64,000 bases of DNA, from contig OZ240237.1 of NCBI GenBank assembly GCA_965198025.1, positions 3,348,001 through 3,412,000 on the forward strand, written 5' to 3'. The notes under the pieces were generated by a model that ran no database searches, was not told the DNA's origin, and saw nothing but the letters and a program-made list of their open reading frames with translations. This stretch comes from CAYWWM01 sp965198025. GTDB taxonomy: Bacteria > Acidobacteriota > Terriglobia > 2-12-FULL-54-10. Shown here one piece after another: positions 19,601 to 27,037 of this stretch (the stretch's first letter is position 1; the number at the start of each line of letters is the position of its first letter). The position numbers and the translations under genes were made by a program.

Positions 19601-20584
19601 GGCCCGTTCAAACGCCCGCCTGACTACTTCCTTGTAGTTGTCGGGTCTTAACCGCTCGTGAATGGACAGCTCGTTGAGGCTTTCGTGGATGCGGGGGACA
19701 AAACGGATACCGGGAAACCCTCGGTCGGCAGCAGCCTTTGCGAGGATCAGGCGGGAAACAATGGCATAGGCGGTTTCGAGAGCGAAAGAAAGCTGCGCGA
19801 CTTCCGAGGGGGTTGTTCCGACTAGAAACGGATGCCAACTGTCGGGCGTATTCTTATGCTGCAATTCACGGGCGTAGGTCTTCCGCCAGAATTCGTAAGA
19901 ACCTTGCGCGAAGCGGGAGGTTTTTACAGTTTTGGGAATGAGTTCCTTGAGACAAGCCACAAGTTGACCGAAGGGTGACTCTGGAAGAAGCTGCAAGACC
20001 CGAAAGAAAATCTCGGTCTCCTCGGAATCGAGGGCACGAAGCAACCGCAGATGCTGTTGGTTGAACTGGAGCCGTTCCCGGACGCTTGCCAAGGATTGCA
20101 AATCAACGGTTCTTTTCTGAAGCCACTGCGCGATCCTTCCGGCGTGGGTTTCGGTGGTTTCCGCGAGCCGGAACTCATCAAATTGGCGTACGAAAACACC
20201 GTTGGCCCTGGCGTAAAGCACAAAGGTAACGCCGTCGGTCAGAATGCCGAATTGCGCAAGGTGCGGCTTTACATACTTTTCGAATAGTTCTTGCTGGAAC
20301 GATTCCAGGGGGGCGCTCCCGGAACGCTTGGGCCGCTTGAACTCGATCACGGCCCGCGTGCGACCCCCGAAGTCCAGGAGGGCAACATCAAAGCGTTTCC
20401 GCCGCTGTCCTCGCTGCGCCAGGATGTCCTTCCCAATGCCCTGATATCCGAGTTCTGAAAAAAAACCGTGCTCCTGAAAAAGCTTTTCCACCTCAGCTTC
20501 GGTCAGGGATTGGTCCTCACAGGCTTTTCCAATGTTCTGAAGAAGCCGTTGGAATCGGGAAGGCATGCAAACTTTTCCATCCAA
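16667..20584 (-). CDS. Type IIG (Eco57I-like) restriction-modification fusion protein
   Basis: A single 1305-residue polypeptide combines a restriction nuclease, a DNA-adenine methyltransferase and a specificity region. Near residues 65-85 it has a PD-(D/E)xK-like site (FDVALLDFGG ... AVIEFKRPKR). The N6-methyltransferase core follows, with LGEFYTPPEIV, SAM motif DPACGSGSFLV (about residue 424) and catalytic NPPYVRI (about residue 663). The C-terminal third (FRPKLVIKVNSS, SYGDQFIADVVV) resembles TaqI-like target-recognition domains, ending in a coiled segment. Such enzymes need no partner, and none is nearby. It is flanked by direct repeats of the adjacent glycosyltransferase 5' end, so this segment has been duplicated or acquired. 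A second ATG at 20566 (MPSRFQ) is an equally good start. Confidence 0.9.
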   Translation of the reverse strand: MDGKVCMPSRFQRLLQNIGKACEDQSLTEAEVEKLFQEHGFFSELGYQGIGKDILAQRGQRRKRFDVALLDFGGRTRAVIEFKRPKRSGSAPLESFQQELFEKYVKPHLAQFGILTDGVTFVLYARANGVFVRQFDEFRLAETTETHAGRIAQWLQKRTVDLQSLASVRERLQFNQQHLRLLRALDSEETEIFFRVLQLLPESPFGQLVACLKELIPKTVKTSRFAQGSYEFWRKTYARELQHKNTPDSWHPFLVGTTPSEVAQLSFALETAYAIVSRLILAKAAADRGFPGIRFVPRIHESLNELSIHERLRPDNYKEVVRRAFERAGENLFPSLFSQDIFDWWFEAPESESRGLFHALAECLLTLTQFDFSYLDGDLLGEIYQRYFDADTRKALGEFYTPPEIVNFILDECGYQGKFGDRLLDPACGSGSFLVAALRRYLQQQKAMDDPQLLLQDLTEGLRIVGFDINPFAVLMSQVNYAAMILPLYAEARNRDLDIRIIRLPIFRTDSLRVEEREVEAVPARDSLQVNLHFAEATLDITVYLPVRKGNQGFVRVPVKVPRYNAAREQSVIHNLEEYVAALARVFQAVPKGSPALENLLRSRFGDRAPQLQSFLNPMLDDLQKTVAMLRDKYDDGRFLKTIEDLVLAVSLKHDLQYDFVVGNPPYVRIQNIPEHVKGYWTGKYEWTQGNYDLYIPFLERAVRSGSQTGWLGAEGKLGLILSGRFLNVDYGGKIREHLPEHLSVKLLFDFRDTRVFEDALNYPAILIAETDAPGKQGDCEAARVFASEANAKELLQEFADLRGNDNTRTGPRRRSRLEAFAFPRNRLQGPGWWLMPPEERAVFDKLNAVEGNRLLELTATGSAAFAGYQTSADRILVFDQVADLGDTLKLRPRHSDGDCRCAGKPIEIEKDAVRPFLFGKDVGRWTIDWKKPWVLFPYDQYTMKNTLHGETVQRWNLVPSKQNIEEFQFAEPERIEKIEDRFPQAWKYLRKHEEQLRGRENGRYAEGKSKGHLWYGAARPQNLPFYFRPKLVIKVNSSRPSLTPDLAGNFVFTAGGTAGVYGIVPQVTGKDRLLCLAAILNSQVTDFRVKQVSSVFESRYYSYGDQFIADVVVPTESKGFPSLARIAQRIILSAERKIVLDKIVSDFPESFEAELSRYELHTVTRICTAHPNSANLRIDPNAISVQQGLYGFRVVFGAPKSFEFKHREHAECLAQALLNRRRATLPLKEVLQWRFPLKVEGCKRLLALLDQARRELEKLQGQIAAEEDNLNELVYEIYGIKPSERKVIESFLDRFSSRAAEREI

Positions 20585-20663
20585 TCCTTTGTTGGATTCG
20601 GTTCAGAATAATGCGCGCAAAAGAAAAGGGCAAGGTGGAGATAACCGCTGCAACCTTGCGCTA

Positions 20664-20974
20664 GACCATTTTCACAGATGGTGCATAGTAATGGTTGGCG
20701 GTTCACTGCGAACACAACCAAATGGCGAAGGCGTATTCGAACGATCTGCGGCGGAAGCTGTTGGAGGCGTATGATCGCGGCGAGGGAAGTCTGCGGGAGC
20801 TGGCGGAGCGGTTCGGGGTGAGCAGTCCGTATGCCTGGAAGATTTCGGCGCAGCGGAAGCGAACGGGGCGGGTCGAGCGGGTGGAGCAGCGGCATGGACC
20901 GCAGAGCAAAGTCGCGGAGACTGTGCCACAGCAGTTGCGAACCTGGGTGCGGCAACAGCCCGACTTGACCCTGC
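20664..20974 (+). pseudogene. IS630-family insertion sequence remnant: left end and transposase N-terminus
   Basis: After TA at 20662-20663 the element starts GACCATTTTCACAGATGGTG, the IS end. The ATG at 20722 opens a transposase beginning MAKAYSNDLRRKLLEAYDRG, an IS630-type N-terminal helix-turn-helix (ELAERFGVSSPYAWKI at about residues 25-40). After about 84 codons it is cut off by a MITE; the DDE catalytic domain is absent, so this copy cannot make active transposase. IS630 elements duplicate TA on insertion, and the terminal bases match those of the MITEs in this window. Confidence 0.85.
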
Positions 20975-20976
20975 TA

Positions 20977-21361
20977 CACCATTTTCAGGGTTGGTGTAGC
21001 GCAGCCACAAAGTAGGGACGGGCCTGTGTTCTATGGGGGCAGGCAGGAATGCCTGCCCTACCTTGTCGCTGCGCCGAGGCTCCGCGACAGCCTTCGGCAG
21101 AGCGGAAGAGGATTCTTGCAACCGCGTTTTGGCACGGTTGAAACCGTGCCCTTGCGCACGACAGAACAGCCCACGGCAGAAAAAAACGGGTAGTGGTTAC
21201 TCGCTCAAACCCACCGCTCCCTTGCGGTCGCGGCTCGGATGGACCGCTTGTTGACTCGCACGGCTCGGATTCAGAACCATCGCTCCCTGGTCTGTGCTCT
21301 CAAGAGGCAGGCAAGAATGCCTGCCCTACCTGCGGGCTATACAGCAACGCTGAAAATGGTC
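20977..21361. mobile_element. MITE, long form, copy B (385 bp), inside the IS630 remnant
   Basis: Same length and almost the same sequence as copy A, with TA at 20975-20976 and 21362-21363. Its left flank is IS630 transposase sequence and its right flank is a fragment of the glycerate-kinase 3' end. The whole block 20664-21361 therefore has an IS630 left end and a MITE right end, with TA at both sides. The missing transposase body must have been lost before, during or after the MITE arrived. Confidence 0.85.
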
Positions 21362-21362
21362 T

Positions 21363-21523
21363 AACACAACCCGCAGGTCGCGGACGTTGGCGGCGGTGGG
21401 GCCGGAATCTACGACGAGGATTTCGTCGGCCACTCCCGCCAACGATTCGAGCGCATGCGGCAGGCGGCGTTCTTCGTTGCGCGTGATGAGGACGGCGGAG
21501 ATTTGCATGTCAGCCACATAGGC
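21363..21523. repeat. Chimeric scar joining kinase 3' end to GT2 5' end (tandem-duplication junction)
   Basis: Bases 21363-21405 repeat 23802-23844 (43 bp, one mismatch), the last codons of the glycerate kinase gene. Bases 21401-21523 repeat 16486-16608 (123 bp, one mismatch), the 5' end of the GT2 gene. The two pieces share GCCGG at the join. On the minus strand this yields a short in-frame chimera (MQISAVLITRNEERRL ... VVDSG joined to PTAANVRDLRVV), which I regard as non-functional. Confidence 0.85.
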
Positions 21524-21593
21524 ACAGGCGCGGCAATTGCCGGCATTCCCATATCCAAAGGGTTCCTGCAACCAGGCTTCGACGCAATGCCAT

Positions 21594-23507
21594 CTAATAC
21601 GGCTGGAGCTGCCACCCCGATGGGATGGGTTCGGCCCAGGTGGTTGCGCCAACCGGCTCCATTCCGATTTCCTGGGCCAGCGAAGCCATCAGATGCATGG
21701 GCTTGCCACCGACCACCGTCATCAGAACCTGTGTGTTCTGGATCTCATCCTCCGGAACCGTGAGGAAGTCCCGGTCGAGAACGATGAAGTCGGCCAGGGC
21801 TCCCGGCGTCAGCATACCAAGCCGCTCATCCCGCAGCAGATAGTGGCCGCCCCAGGTCGTCAGCGCCTTCAACTGGACAATCCGGTCCGTTCTCTCGCCC
21901 GGCCCGTACACGAGTCTGTCGGCCGGATTGTACCGGGTCATCCCCTGCCAGATGAAAAAGAAAACCTTGTTCGGCAGGGGCCGGTCAATCTCAAAGGTGT
22001 TCATGATGCCGGCTTCGTTTACGCTCTTGCGGGGCACCACCCAGTTGGTGTATTCAACCCCGTACCGTTGCGCAATCTCCCATGCGCCCCGGTAGTCCTC
22101 CCACAAAATGGTATTGAGCATGCTGACCATCATTCCCAGATTCTGAATACGGGGAATCTGGCCGGGGCGTGGAGCACCCGCACTGTGATCGAATGCATGT
22201 CGCTTGGAGCGAACCTCCTCCAGAGACATCTCAGCCTTCTCGCTGCCTTCTTCGATGGCCGCCATCAGGTTGTCAATGCCCTTGTCGCCTCCCGTATGCA
22301 TGGTGGCGATGCGGAGGCCGGCCTGCGCGGCCCGCATGAGTCTCGCATAGTCGTCTGATCCGGGGTCGTTACTGCACTGACCGCCCGCACCCCCTCCTCT
22401 AGTCTGGGGAGGCGCGCCGAGTCTCTCGCGCCAGTCGGGGATCTCCGGCACCGTCATGCAACCGGGACCCGTGGAAGGAAAGGCTCCCACAAACCAGAGG
22501 TACTCCGAGCCCAAACCCAGGAATCCGGAGAGGTGGCGCAAAGTAGGCAATTCCCATGCTCCGTCTCCGGTAATCTGGTGCTGCCACGAAAAGCCGATCC
22601 GCGCCGGCATCTCACCATTTCTGTCGAGCAGGTTCATGGCCTGCAGGTTCGTGAAGGAATAGGGCGCGGACCCATAGGCCGTGATTCCGTAGCTGGCCCA
22701 CAACTCCAGCTCGGATTTCAGCAGCTGCGCCAAGGCGGGGATGTTTCCCTTCAGGATGGAGTCGGACGGACTGTTTCGGTCCATTCGTCCCGAGCGGACT
22801 TCTAGTTCGCTGACGTCCTCATGGACACTCTGATAAATCTCCACCCCCCTGGTGTTCATCTGGCAGGCACTGGTAAACCCGTTGCTGATACAGACCGGGT
22901 TATCGGGGGCCAAAACATCCAGATACTCTTTCGTGATGGAGTTGTCCCAGATAAAGGTGCTCCGGGGTCCTCTGAACTCCTTTGCACGTTCGTAATCCGG
23001 CCCCCAGTTCGGGATTATCCGGATCCATTGTCCGGGCTCCGCCATGCTGACCAGCTCCCGCATCGTAGTTTCAAACATGGCGAATTGCTCCCTGGCCGGG
23101 AGGTCCGGCAGCCAACGTGCAAGGATTTCATCATCGTTCGGGAAGACATGCCGGAAGGCACGCGGCTCCGTCCACATCCAATCCACCGGATGTTCGTGGG
23201 TCATGATAAAGCTGGGCAACACAGTCCGCCCGTTGAGGTCAATCTGACGGGTCTGTGGGCCCGCCAGGGCGCGGATGTCCGCACTGGAGCCGATTTCAAA
23301 AACATCCCCATCCCGAACCGCCATTGCCTCTGCGATGGTTCCCACATTCGACGTAAACGAGGTATCGTCCATTGTTACGATCTTTCCGTTGTATAAAATC
23401 ATCTCCGGATAATCTACAAGTCTTGACGGAACGGTAACGTTTTGAGCCCAGCCCATCGTCCCGTACGAAACCACGCTCCAAATGATCGAAACCAATAAGA
23501 TTCGCAT
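21594..23507 (-). CDS. Secreted amidohydrolase, YtcJ-like (amidohydrolase_3)
   Basis: 637 residues from the ATG at 23507, which starts a signal peptide (MRILLVSIIWSVVSYGTMGW, then AQ). An in-frame start 34 codons upstream is less likely. The metal-dependent hydrolase fold is shown by LYNGKIVTMDD near the mature N-terminus, the H-x-H of SFIMTHEHPVDW, ATMHTGGDKGID, and the C-terminal GMLTPGALADFIVLDRDFLT typical of the family. Members hydrolyse C-N bonds in amides or ring structures; the substrate is unknown. The signal peptide puts it in the periplasm. It lies alone between two copies of the kinase 3' end, suggesting it came to its place through the same duplication event. Confidence 0.88.
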   Translation of the reverse strand: MRILLVSIIWSVVSYGTMGWAQNVTVPSRLVDYPEMILYNGKIVTMDDTSFTSNVGTIAEAMAVRDGDVFEIGSSADIRALAGPQTRQIDLNGRTVLPSFIMTHEHPVDWMWTEPRAFRHVFPNDDEILARWLPDLPAREQFAMFETTMRELVSMAEPGQWIRIIPNWGPDYERAKEFRGPRSTFIWDNSITKEYLDVLAPDNPVCISNGFTSACQMNTRGVEIYQSVHEDVSELEVRSGRMDRNSPSDSILKGNIPALAQLLKSELELWASYGITAYGSAPYSFTNLQAMNLLDRNGEMPARIGFSWQHQITGDGAWELPTLRHLSGFLGLGSEYLWFVGAFPSTGPGCMTVPEIPDWRERLGAPPQTRGGGAGGQCSNDPGSDDYARLMRAAQAGLRIATMHTGGDKGIDNLMAAIEEGSEKAEMSLEEVRSKRHAFDHSAGAPRPGQIPRIQNLGMMVSMLNTILWEDYRGAWEIAQRYGVEYTNWVVPRKSVNEAGIMNTFEIDRPLPNKVFFFIWQGMTRYNPADRLVYGPGERTDRIVQLKALTTWGGHYLLRDERLGMLTPGALADFIVLDRDFLTVPEDEIQNTQVLMTVVGGKPMHLMASLAQEIGMEPVGATTWAEPIPSGWQLQPY

Positions 23508-23788
23508 CGGTACGCTCCTACTCCCAAGATTTTTCCTTCTGAAATACAGCGGTCGGATTGCAGGATTGTCTTTCGGACCCACGTCCGCAGAAACAGCCAT
23601 TCCACCCACTCATGCAGTGGAGTCCTGATCAGGCAAGACGCCTTCCCTTCAGTACTTCACTCCCGCATTCAGCATCTGACATTCCAGCCAAACTATACTT
23701 GCTGTTCTCGATTAGGGTCAAACAATATTACGTGGGCTTCGTACTCATGCTAGCAAATCGGCACTTTGGAAACCAACAAGTCTCGGTG

Positions 23789-25158
23789 CTACCCGTACGC
23801 CAACACAACCCGCAGGTCGCGGACGTTGGTGGCGGTGGGGCCGGTTTGGATGGCGTCGCCGAGCCGGGCGAAGAACGTGTGGGAGTCAAAGCGGCGGAGG
23901 AAGTCCTCGGGATCGAGCTGGAGAGAGGCGGCGCGGCGGGTGGCGCCGCCATCGGCGATTGCGCCGGCGGCGGGGCTGTTGCCGTCCACGCCGTCAGTGC
24001 CGGCGCTGAAGACCACGAAGGGCTTGCCAGCGATCCTGGAAGAGCAATAGAGAGCGAAAGCCTGATTGCGGCCGCCGACGCCTATGGAAGCGAAAGGGCC
24101 GCCGGCGGGCATGGGGCAACTCAATTCGTCGCCGCTGAGGATGGCGACGGGGCGCCCCGGGTCCTCCAGGCGAAGGCGTTCCAGCCGGTTCAGGAGATAA
24201 TCGCGGCGCGGCGGTATTCCCAGCCGTCGCAGCCGTTCTCCAGTACGACGCGAACGCCGCGCGAGCGCAGAAGCCGGGCAAACGTCGAGACGGCGGTCGA
24301 GTTCGACAGCAGGCAATGGTAACGGCTGCGGGCAAAACAAGGGTGATCCGGCTTGGGGGTTTCGGCAATGGCGCCGGATTCGAGCAGAAGCCGCAACGAG
24401 CCGGTCACTTTATCGAGCAAGGCATAGTCATGGACGATGCGGAGGCAGTCGGCGACGGTGGTTTCGTCCGGCATGCTGGGTCCGGAGGCGACGGCAGAGG
24501 GCAGGCGCTCCGGGACGTCGGAGACGTAGAGCGTGACCTGAGAGGCGGGCGCGGCGCGCTCGGCGAGGCGGCCGCCCTTGACCGCGGAGAGGTGCTTGCG
24601 AAGCGCGTTCATGTCCTGAATGGGCGCGCCGCAGGCAACCAGGACGCGATGGAGTTGGCGGAGGTCGTCGAGCGAGACGGAAGGGGCGAGCGGCTTGTCG
24701 AGCATGGCCGAACCGCCGCCGGAGACGAGAAACAGGACGAGGTCGTCTGAGACTGGGGAGCCTGGGGAGACAGGGGGGACAGCATTCTTCCATTGGAGCA
24801 AGGCCAGGGCGGACTCGGCAGCCTGCCAGCTCTGCTCGTTGGGGACAGGGTGGCCGCCAACGAAGCATTCCACTCCTTCGGTCGGAGCGGGCGGCGGTTC
24901 GGGCGAGGAGACCACGCCGCACAGACGGATGCCGGGGAGAATCTCCGAAAGCGTTTGGAACATCGGGAGAGCGGCTTTGCCGATGGAGACGACACGCACC
25001 GTCCGGCTCTGGGGAAGGGGGTAGCGGCGCCCCGCGATATGAAGCGTCGGGCCCTCGAGTCGGACGGTCTCGCGCAGCCTCGGGGCGACCTCCAGCGCGG
25101 GGAGCGTTTCGAGGAAAGAGCTGCGGACGAGTTGGCGGGCTTCGCCGAGTGTCATCAC
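23789..25158 (-). pseudogene. Glycerate 2-kinase (MOFRL/DUF4147 family), frameshifted
   Basis: The frame from 25158 gives a normal N-terminal glycerate kinase (VVSIGKAALPMF, LVSGGGSAML, RKHLSAVKGGRLA, LYVSDV) up to about residue 310, then runs into a stop at 24190. The rest of the family sequence (YLLNRLERLR, VAILSGDEL, FSAGTDGVDGNSPAAGAIAD, then GPTATNVRDLRVVLAYG) continues in another frame to 23789. The break falls near 24200-24215 in a GCC/GCG-rich run; restoring one base joins the two parts as one protein of about 455 residues. The enzyme would phosphorylate D-glycerate to 2-phosphoglycerate. It fits the hydroxyacid dehydrogenase next door, which could supply glycerate. A sequencing error and a true mutation are both possible. 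Confidence 0.82.
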
Positions 25159-25227
25159 ATGTCATCGAGTGTCGGGGCAGCATTCCGAGTGTATAGCAAG
25201 AGGGAGGCAGCAGGGGAGTGGGTTGTA

Positions 25228-25284
25228 AGAGCAGATCCCTCGTCGGAAACGACATTCCTATGTCGTTTCCTTCCTCGGGATGAC
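25228..25284. repeat. REP-like palindromic repeat, copy 1
   Basis: AGAGCAGATCCCTCGTC at the left and CTCGGGATGACAC at the right enclose a nested hairpin (GGAAACGACAT / ATGTCGTTTCC). It lies between the kinase gene start and the hydroxyacid dehydrogenase stop. Related copies are at 26332, 31629, 38666 and 57677. Confidence 0.7.
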
Positions 25285-25291
25285 ACCGTCA

Positions 25292-26290
25292 TTACAGATG
25301 GGTGGAAGCTTTGCGGGAGGACAATGCTGTGGGGTTCAGGAGGTTGGGGGGCGTTTCACCGCGCAGGGCAGCCAGGAGATTCCGGGAGGCGACCTCGACC
25401 ATCCGCAGACGGGTCTGGCGGGAACCACTGCCGGAGTGCGGAGCGAGGACGACGTTGTCGAGGCTGATGAGGCCGGGATGAATCGCGGGCTCCTTCTCGA
25501 ACACATCCAGGCCGGCGGCCTGAATGCGACGGTCGCGCAAGGCGGCGGCGAGAGCGGCTTCATCCACGACGGGCCCGCGGGTGGTGTTGATGAGAATGGC
25601 GGTGGGCTTCATGAGAGCCAGCTCGGGAGCGCCGATCAGGTGGCGGGTGGCGGGTTTCAAGGGGACGTGGAGGCTGACGAAGTCCGATTCGCGCAGCAGA
25701 GTTTCGAGCGGCACGTGGCGCGCGGCGAGCTCCCGCTCGACTTCGGGAGCGGCGCGGCGTGGAGAGGCGTACAGGATGGTCATCTCGAAACCCCGCGCGC
25801 GGCGTGCCATGGCCTGTCCGATGCGGCCCAGGCCGATGATGCCGAGCGTCGCGTGATGCGCGTCGGCGCCGAGCAGCAGATCGAGCTTCCAGCGCTTCCA
25901 CTGGCCGGAGCGGGCGAAGCGGTCGGACTCGATCATGCGTCGCGCGGCGGCCAGCAGCAGCGTGAAGGCGAAGTCCGCAGTGGTGTCGGTCAGGATGCCG
26001 GGAGTGTTGGTGACCAGGATGCCGCGCTCGGTGGCGGCGGGAACGTCAATGTTGTCAAAGCCGACGGCGATGTTGGCGATCACGCGGAGGCCGGGGGCGT
26101 GGTCCATGATGTCGCCGTCCATGCGGTCGTTCAACTGCGTGAGGACCCCCTGGCAGCCCTCAAGCGCTGCGTACATCTCGTCGCGTGACGGCGGCCGGTC
26201 CTCGGTGTTGCGCCTGATGTTGCAGTGCGCCGAGAGGGTTGCAATGACCGGATCGAAGATCGGTTGGGTAATGAAGATGGTCGGCTGCAT
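25292..26290 (-). CDS. D-isomer-specific 2-hydroxyacid dehydrogenase (glyoxylate/hydroxypyruvate reductase-like)
   Basis: 332 residues with the complete family pattern: nucleotide-binding GIIGLGRIGQAMARRARGF (about residues 150-168), catalytic Arg in LINTTRGPVVDE, Glu in GLDVFEKEP and His in VLAPHSGSG. It reduces a 2-oxoacid with NAD(P)H. The neighbouring glycerate kinase suggests hydroxypyruvate or glyoxylate as substrate, giving glycerate for the kinase; this rests on context. REP-like repeats lie on both sides of the gene. Confidence 0.92.
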   Translation of the reverse strand: MQPTIFITQPIFDPVIATLSAHCNIRRNTEDRPPSRDEMYAALEGCQGVLTQLNDRMDGDIMDHAPGLRVIANIAVGFDNIDVPAATERGILVTNTPGILTDTTADFAFTLLLAAARRMIESDRFARSGQWKRWKLDLLLGADAHHATLGIIGLGRIGQAMARRARGFEMTILYASPRRAAPEVERELAARHVPLETLLRESDFVSLHVPLKPATRHLIGAPELALMKPTAILINTTRGPVVDEAALAAALRDRRIQAAGLDVFEKEPAIHPGLISLDNVVLAPHSGSGSRQTRLRMVEVASRNLLAALRGETPPNLLNPTALSSRKASTHL

Positions 26291-26331
26291 CGGGAGATTA
26301 TATCCGCGATTGCCCGGAATTCGCAGATGGA

Positions 26332-26370
26332 AGAGCAGATCCCTCGTCGCTTCGCTCCTCGGGATGACAG
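26332..26370. repeat. REP-like palindromic repeat, copy 2
   Basis: A compact copy, AGAGCAGATCCCTCGTCGC followed by TTCGCTCCTCGGGATGACAG. It sits between the start of the dehydrogenase gene and the stop of the DUF3106 gene. It can fold into a stem pairing GATCCCTCG with a CTCGGGAT-type arm. Confidence 0.7.
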
Positions 26371-26377
26371 CGTTGGT

Positions 26378-27037
26378 TCAGAGGATACTCAGTTCGTGGA
26401 GGAGCTGTAGCTCTTGGGGGTTGAAGCGGTCGACGACGCCGGGCTGGGCGAGGCGGCGCTCCCGCTCGCCGGGCGGTAGAGCGAGGAGGCGCCGGAACTC
26501 CTCCGTGACGGCGCGGCGGCGGTCGGCCGGGAGCGAACGCCAGTGGCGGCTGTAAATTTCCCGGGCGCGCTCGCGCCGTTCGGGCGAGAGGCGGCGGAAT
26601 GCCTCAAAGCGCTGCTCGATGCGCTGGCGCTCCTCGCGGGGCAGCTCGCGGAAACGGCGCATGCGTTCGCGCAATTCGCGCTGGCGCTGGGGGGGCATCC
26701 GGCGGAAGCGGCGCATGCGGCCGAACATCTCTTCGCGGCGGTCGGACGGAAGCTCCTGGAACCGGCGCAGAGAGTCGCGCAGAAATTCCTGGCGGGCGGG
26801 GGGAAGTTCCCGGAAACGGGGATCGCTCTCGAGAGCCTGCTGCTGCCGGTCGGCGGGGACGTCCATCATCTGCTGCAGGAGCCAGGAAGGCGGCAGGGGT
26901 GGGCGGCGGTCTGAATCCCGGGACGACCGGGCGCGACGTTCGTCGCGTCGCGAGGGGCCTTGCTGGAGCCACGCCGGGGAGGCCGCCGGAAGCATAGCGG
27001 CCAGCAGAACAAGCAAGACGAAGCGATTCCATTTCAT
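26378..27037 (-). CDS. DUF3106 Arg-rich repeat protein, exported
   Basis: The 219-residue protein has a signal peptide (MKWNRFVLLVLLAAMLPAAS). A basic Pro/Arg linker is followed by about seven consecutive repeats of near 18 residues with the pattern F-R-x-L-P-x-x-R-R-(x)9, for example FRELPPARQEFLRDSLRR, FQELPSDRREEMFGRMRR and FRRMPPQRQRELRERMRR. This is the DUF3106 pattern; function is unknown. The helical, highly charged array would suit binding to an acidic partner or sensing in the periplasm (inference, by analogy with Spy/CpxP-type helical sensors). It overlaps the anti-sigma gene by 4 bp, so it probably belongs to that signalling unit. Confidence 0.82.
   Translation of the reverse strand: MKWNRFVLLVLLAAMLPAASPAWLQQGPSRRDERRARSSRDSDRRPPLPPSWLLQQMMDVPADRQQQALESDPRFRELPPARQEFLRDSLRRFQELPSDRREEMFGRMRRFRRMPPQRQRELRERMRRFRELPREERQRIEQRFEAFRRLSPERRERAREIYSRHWRSLPADRRRAVTEEFRRLLALPPGERERRLAQPGVVDRFNPQELQLLHELSIL

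Noticed and set aside
17900..19651. Long open frame (583 codons) on the plus strand
   Set aside because: It is antisense to the type IIG restriction-modification gene and its sequence has no family features.
20977..21361. Simple insertion of MITE copy B into an intact transposase gene
   Set aside because: The right flank is kinase sequence rather than the rest of the transposase, so a deletion or earlier rearrangement must also have happened.
21326..21508. In-frame chimeric ORF made of the GT2 N-terminus and kinase C-terminus
   Set aside because: It is the product of a duplication junction and ends in MITE sequence; it lacks either enzyme's active site.
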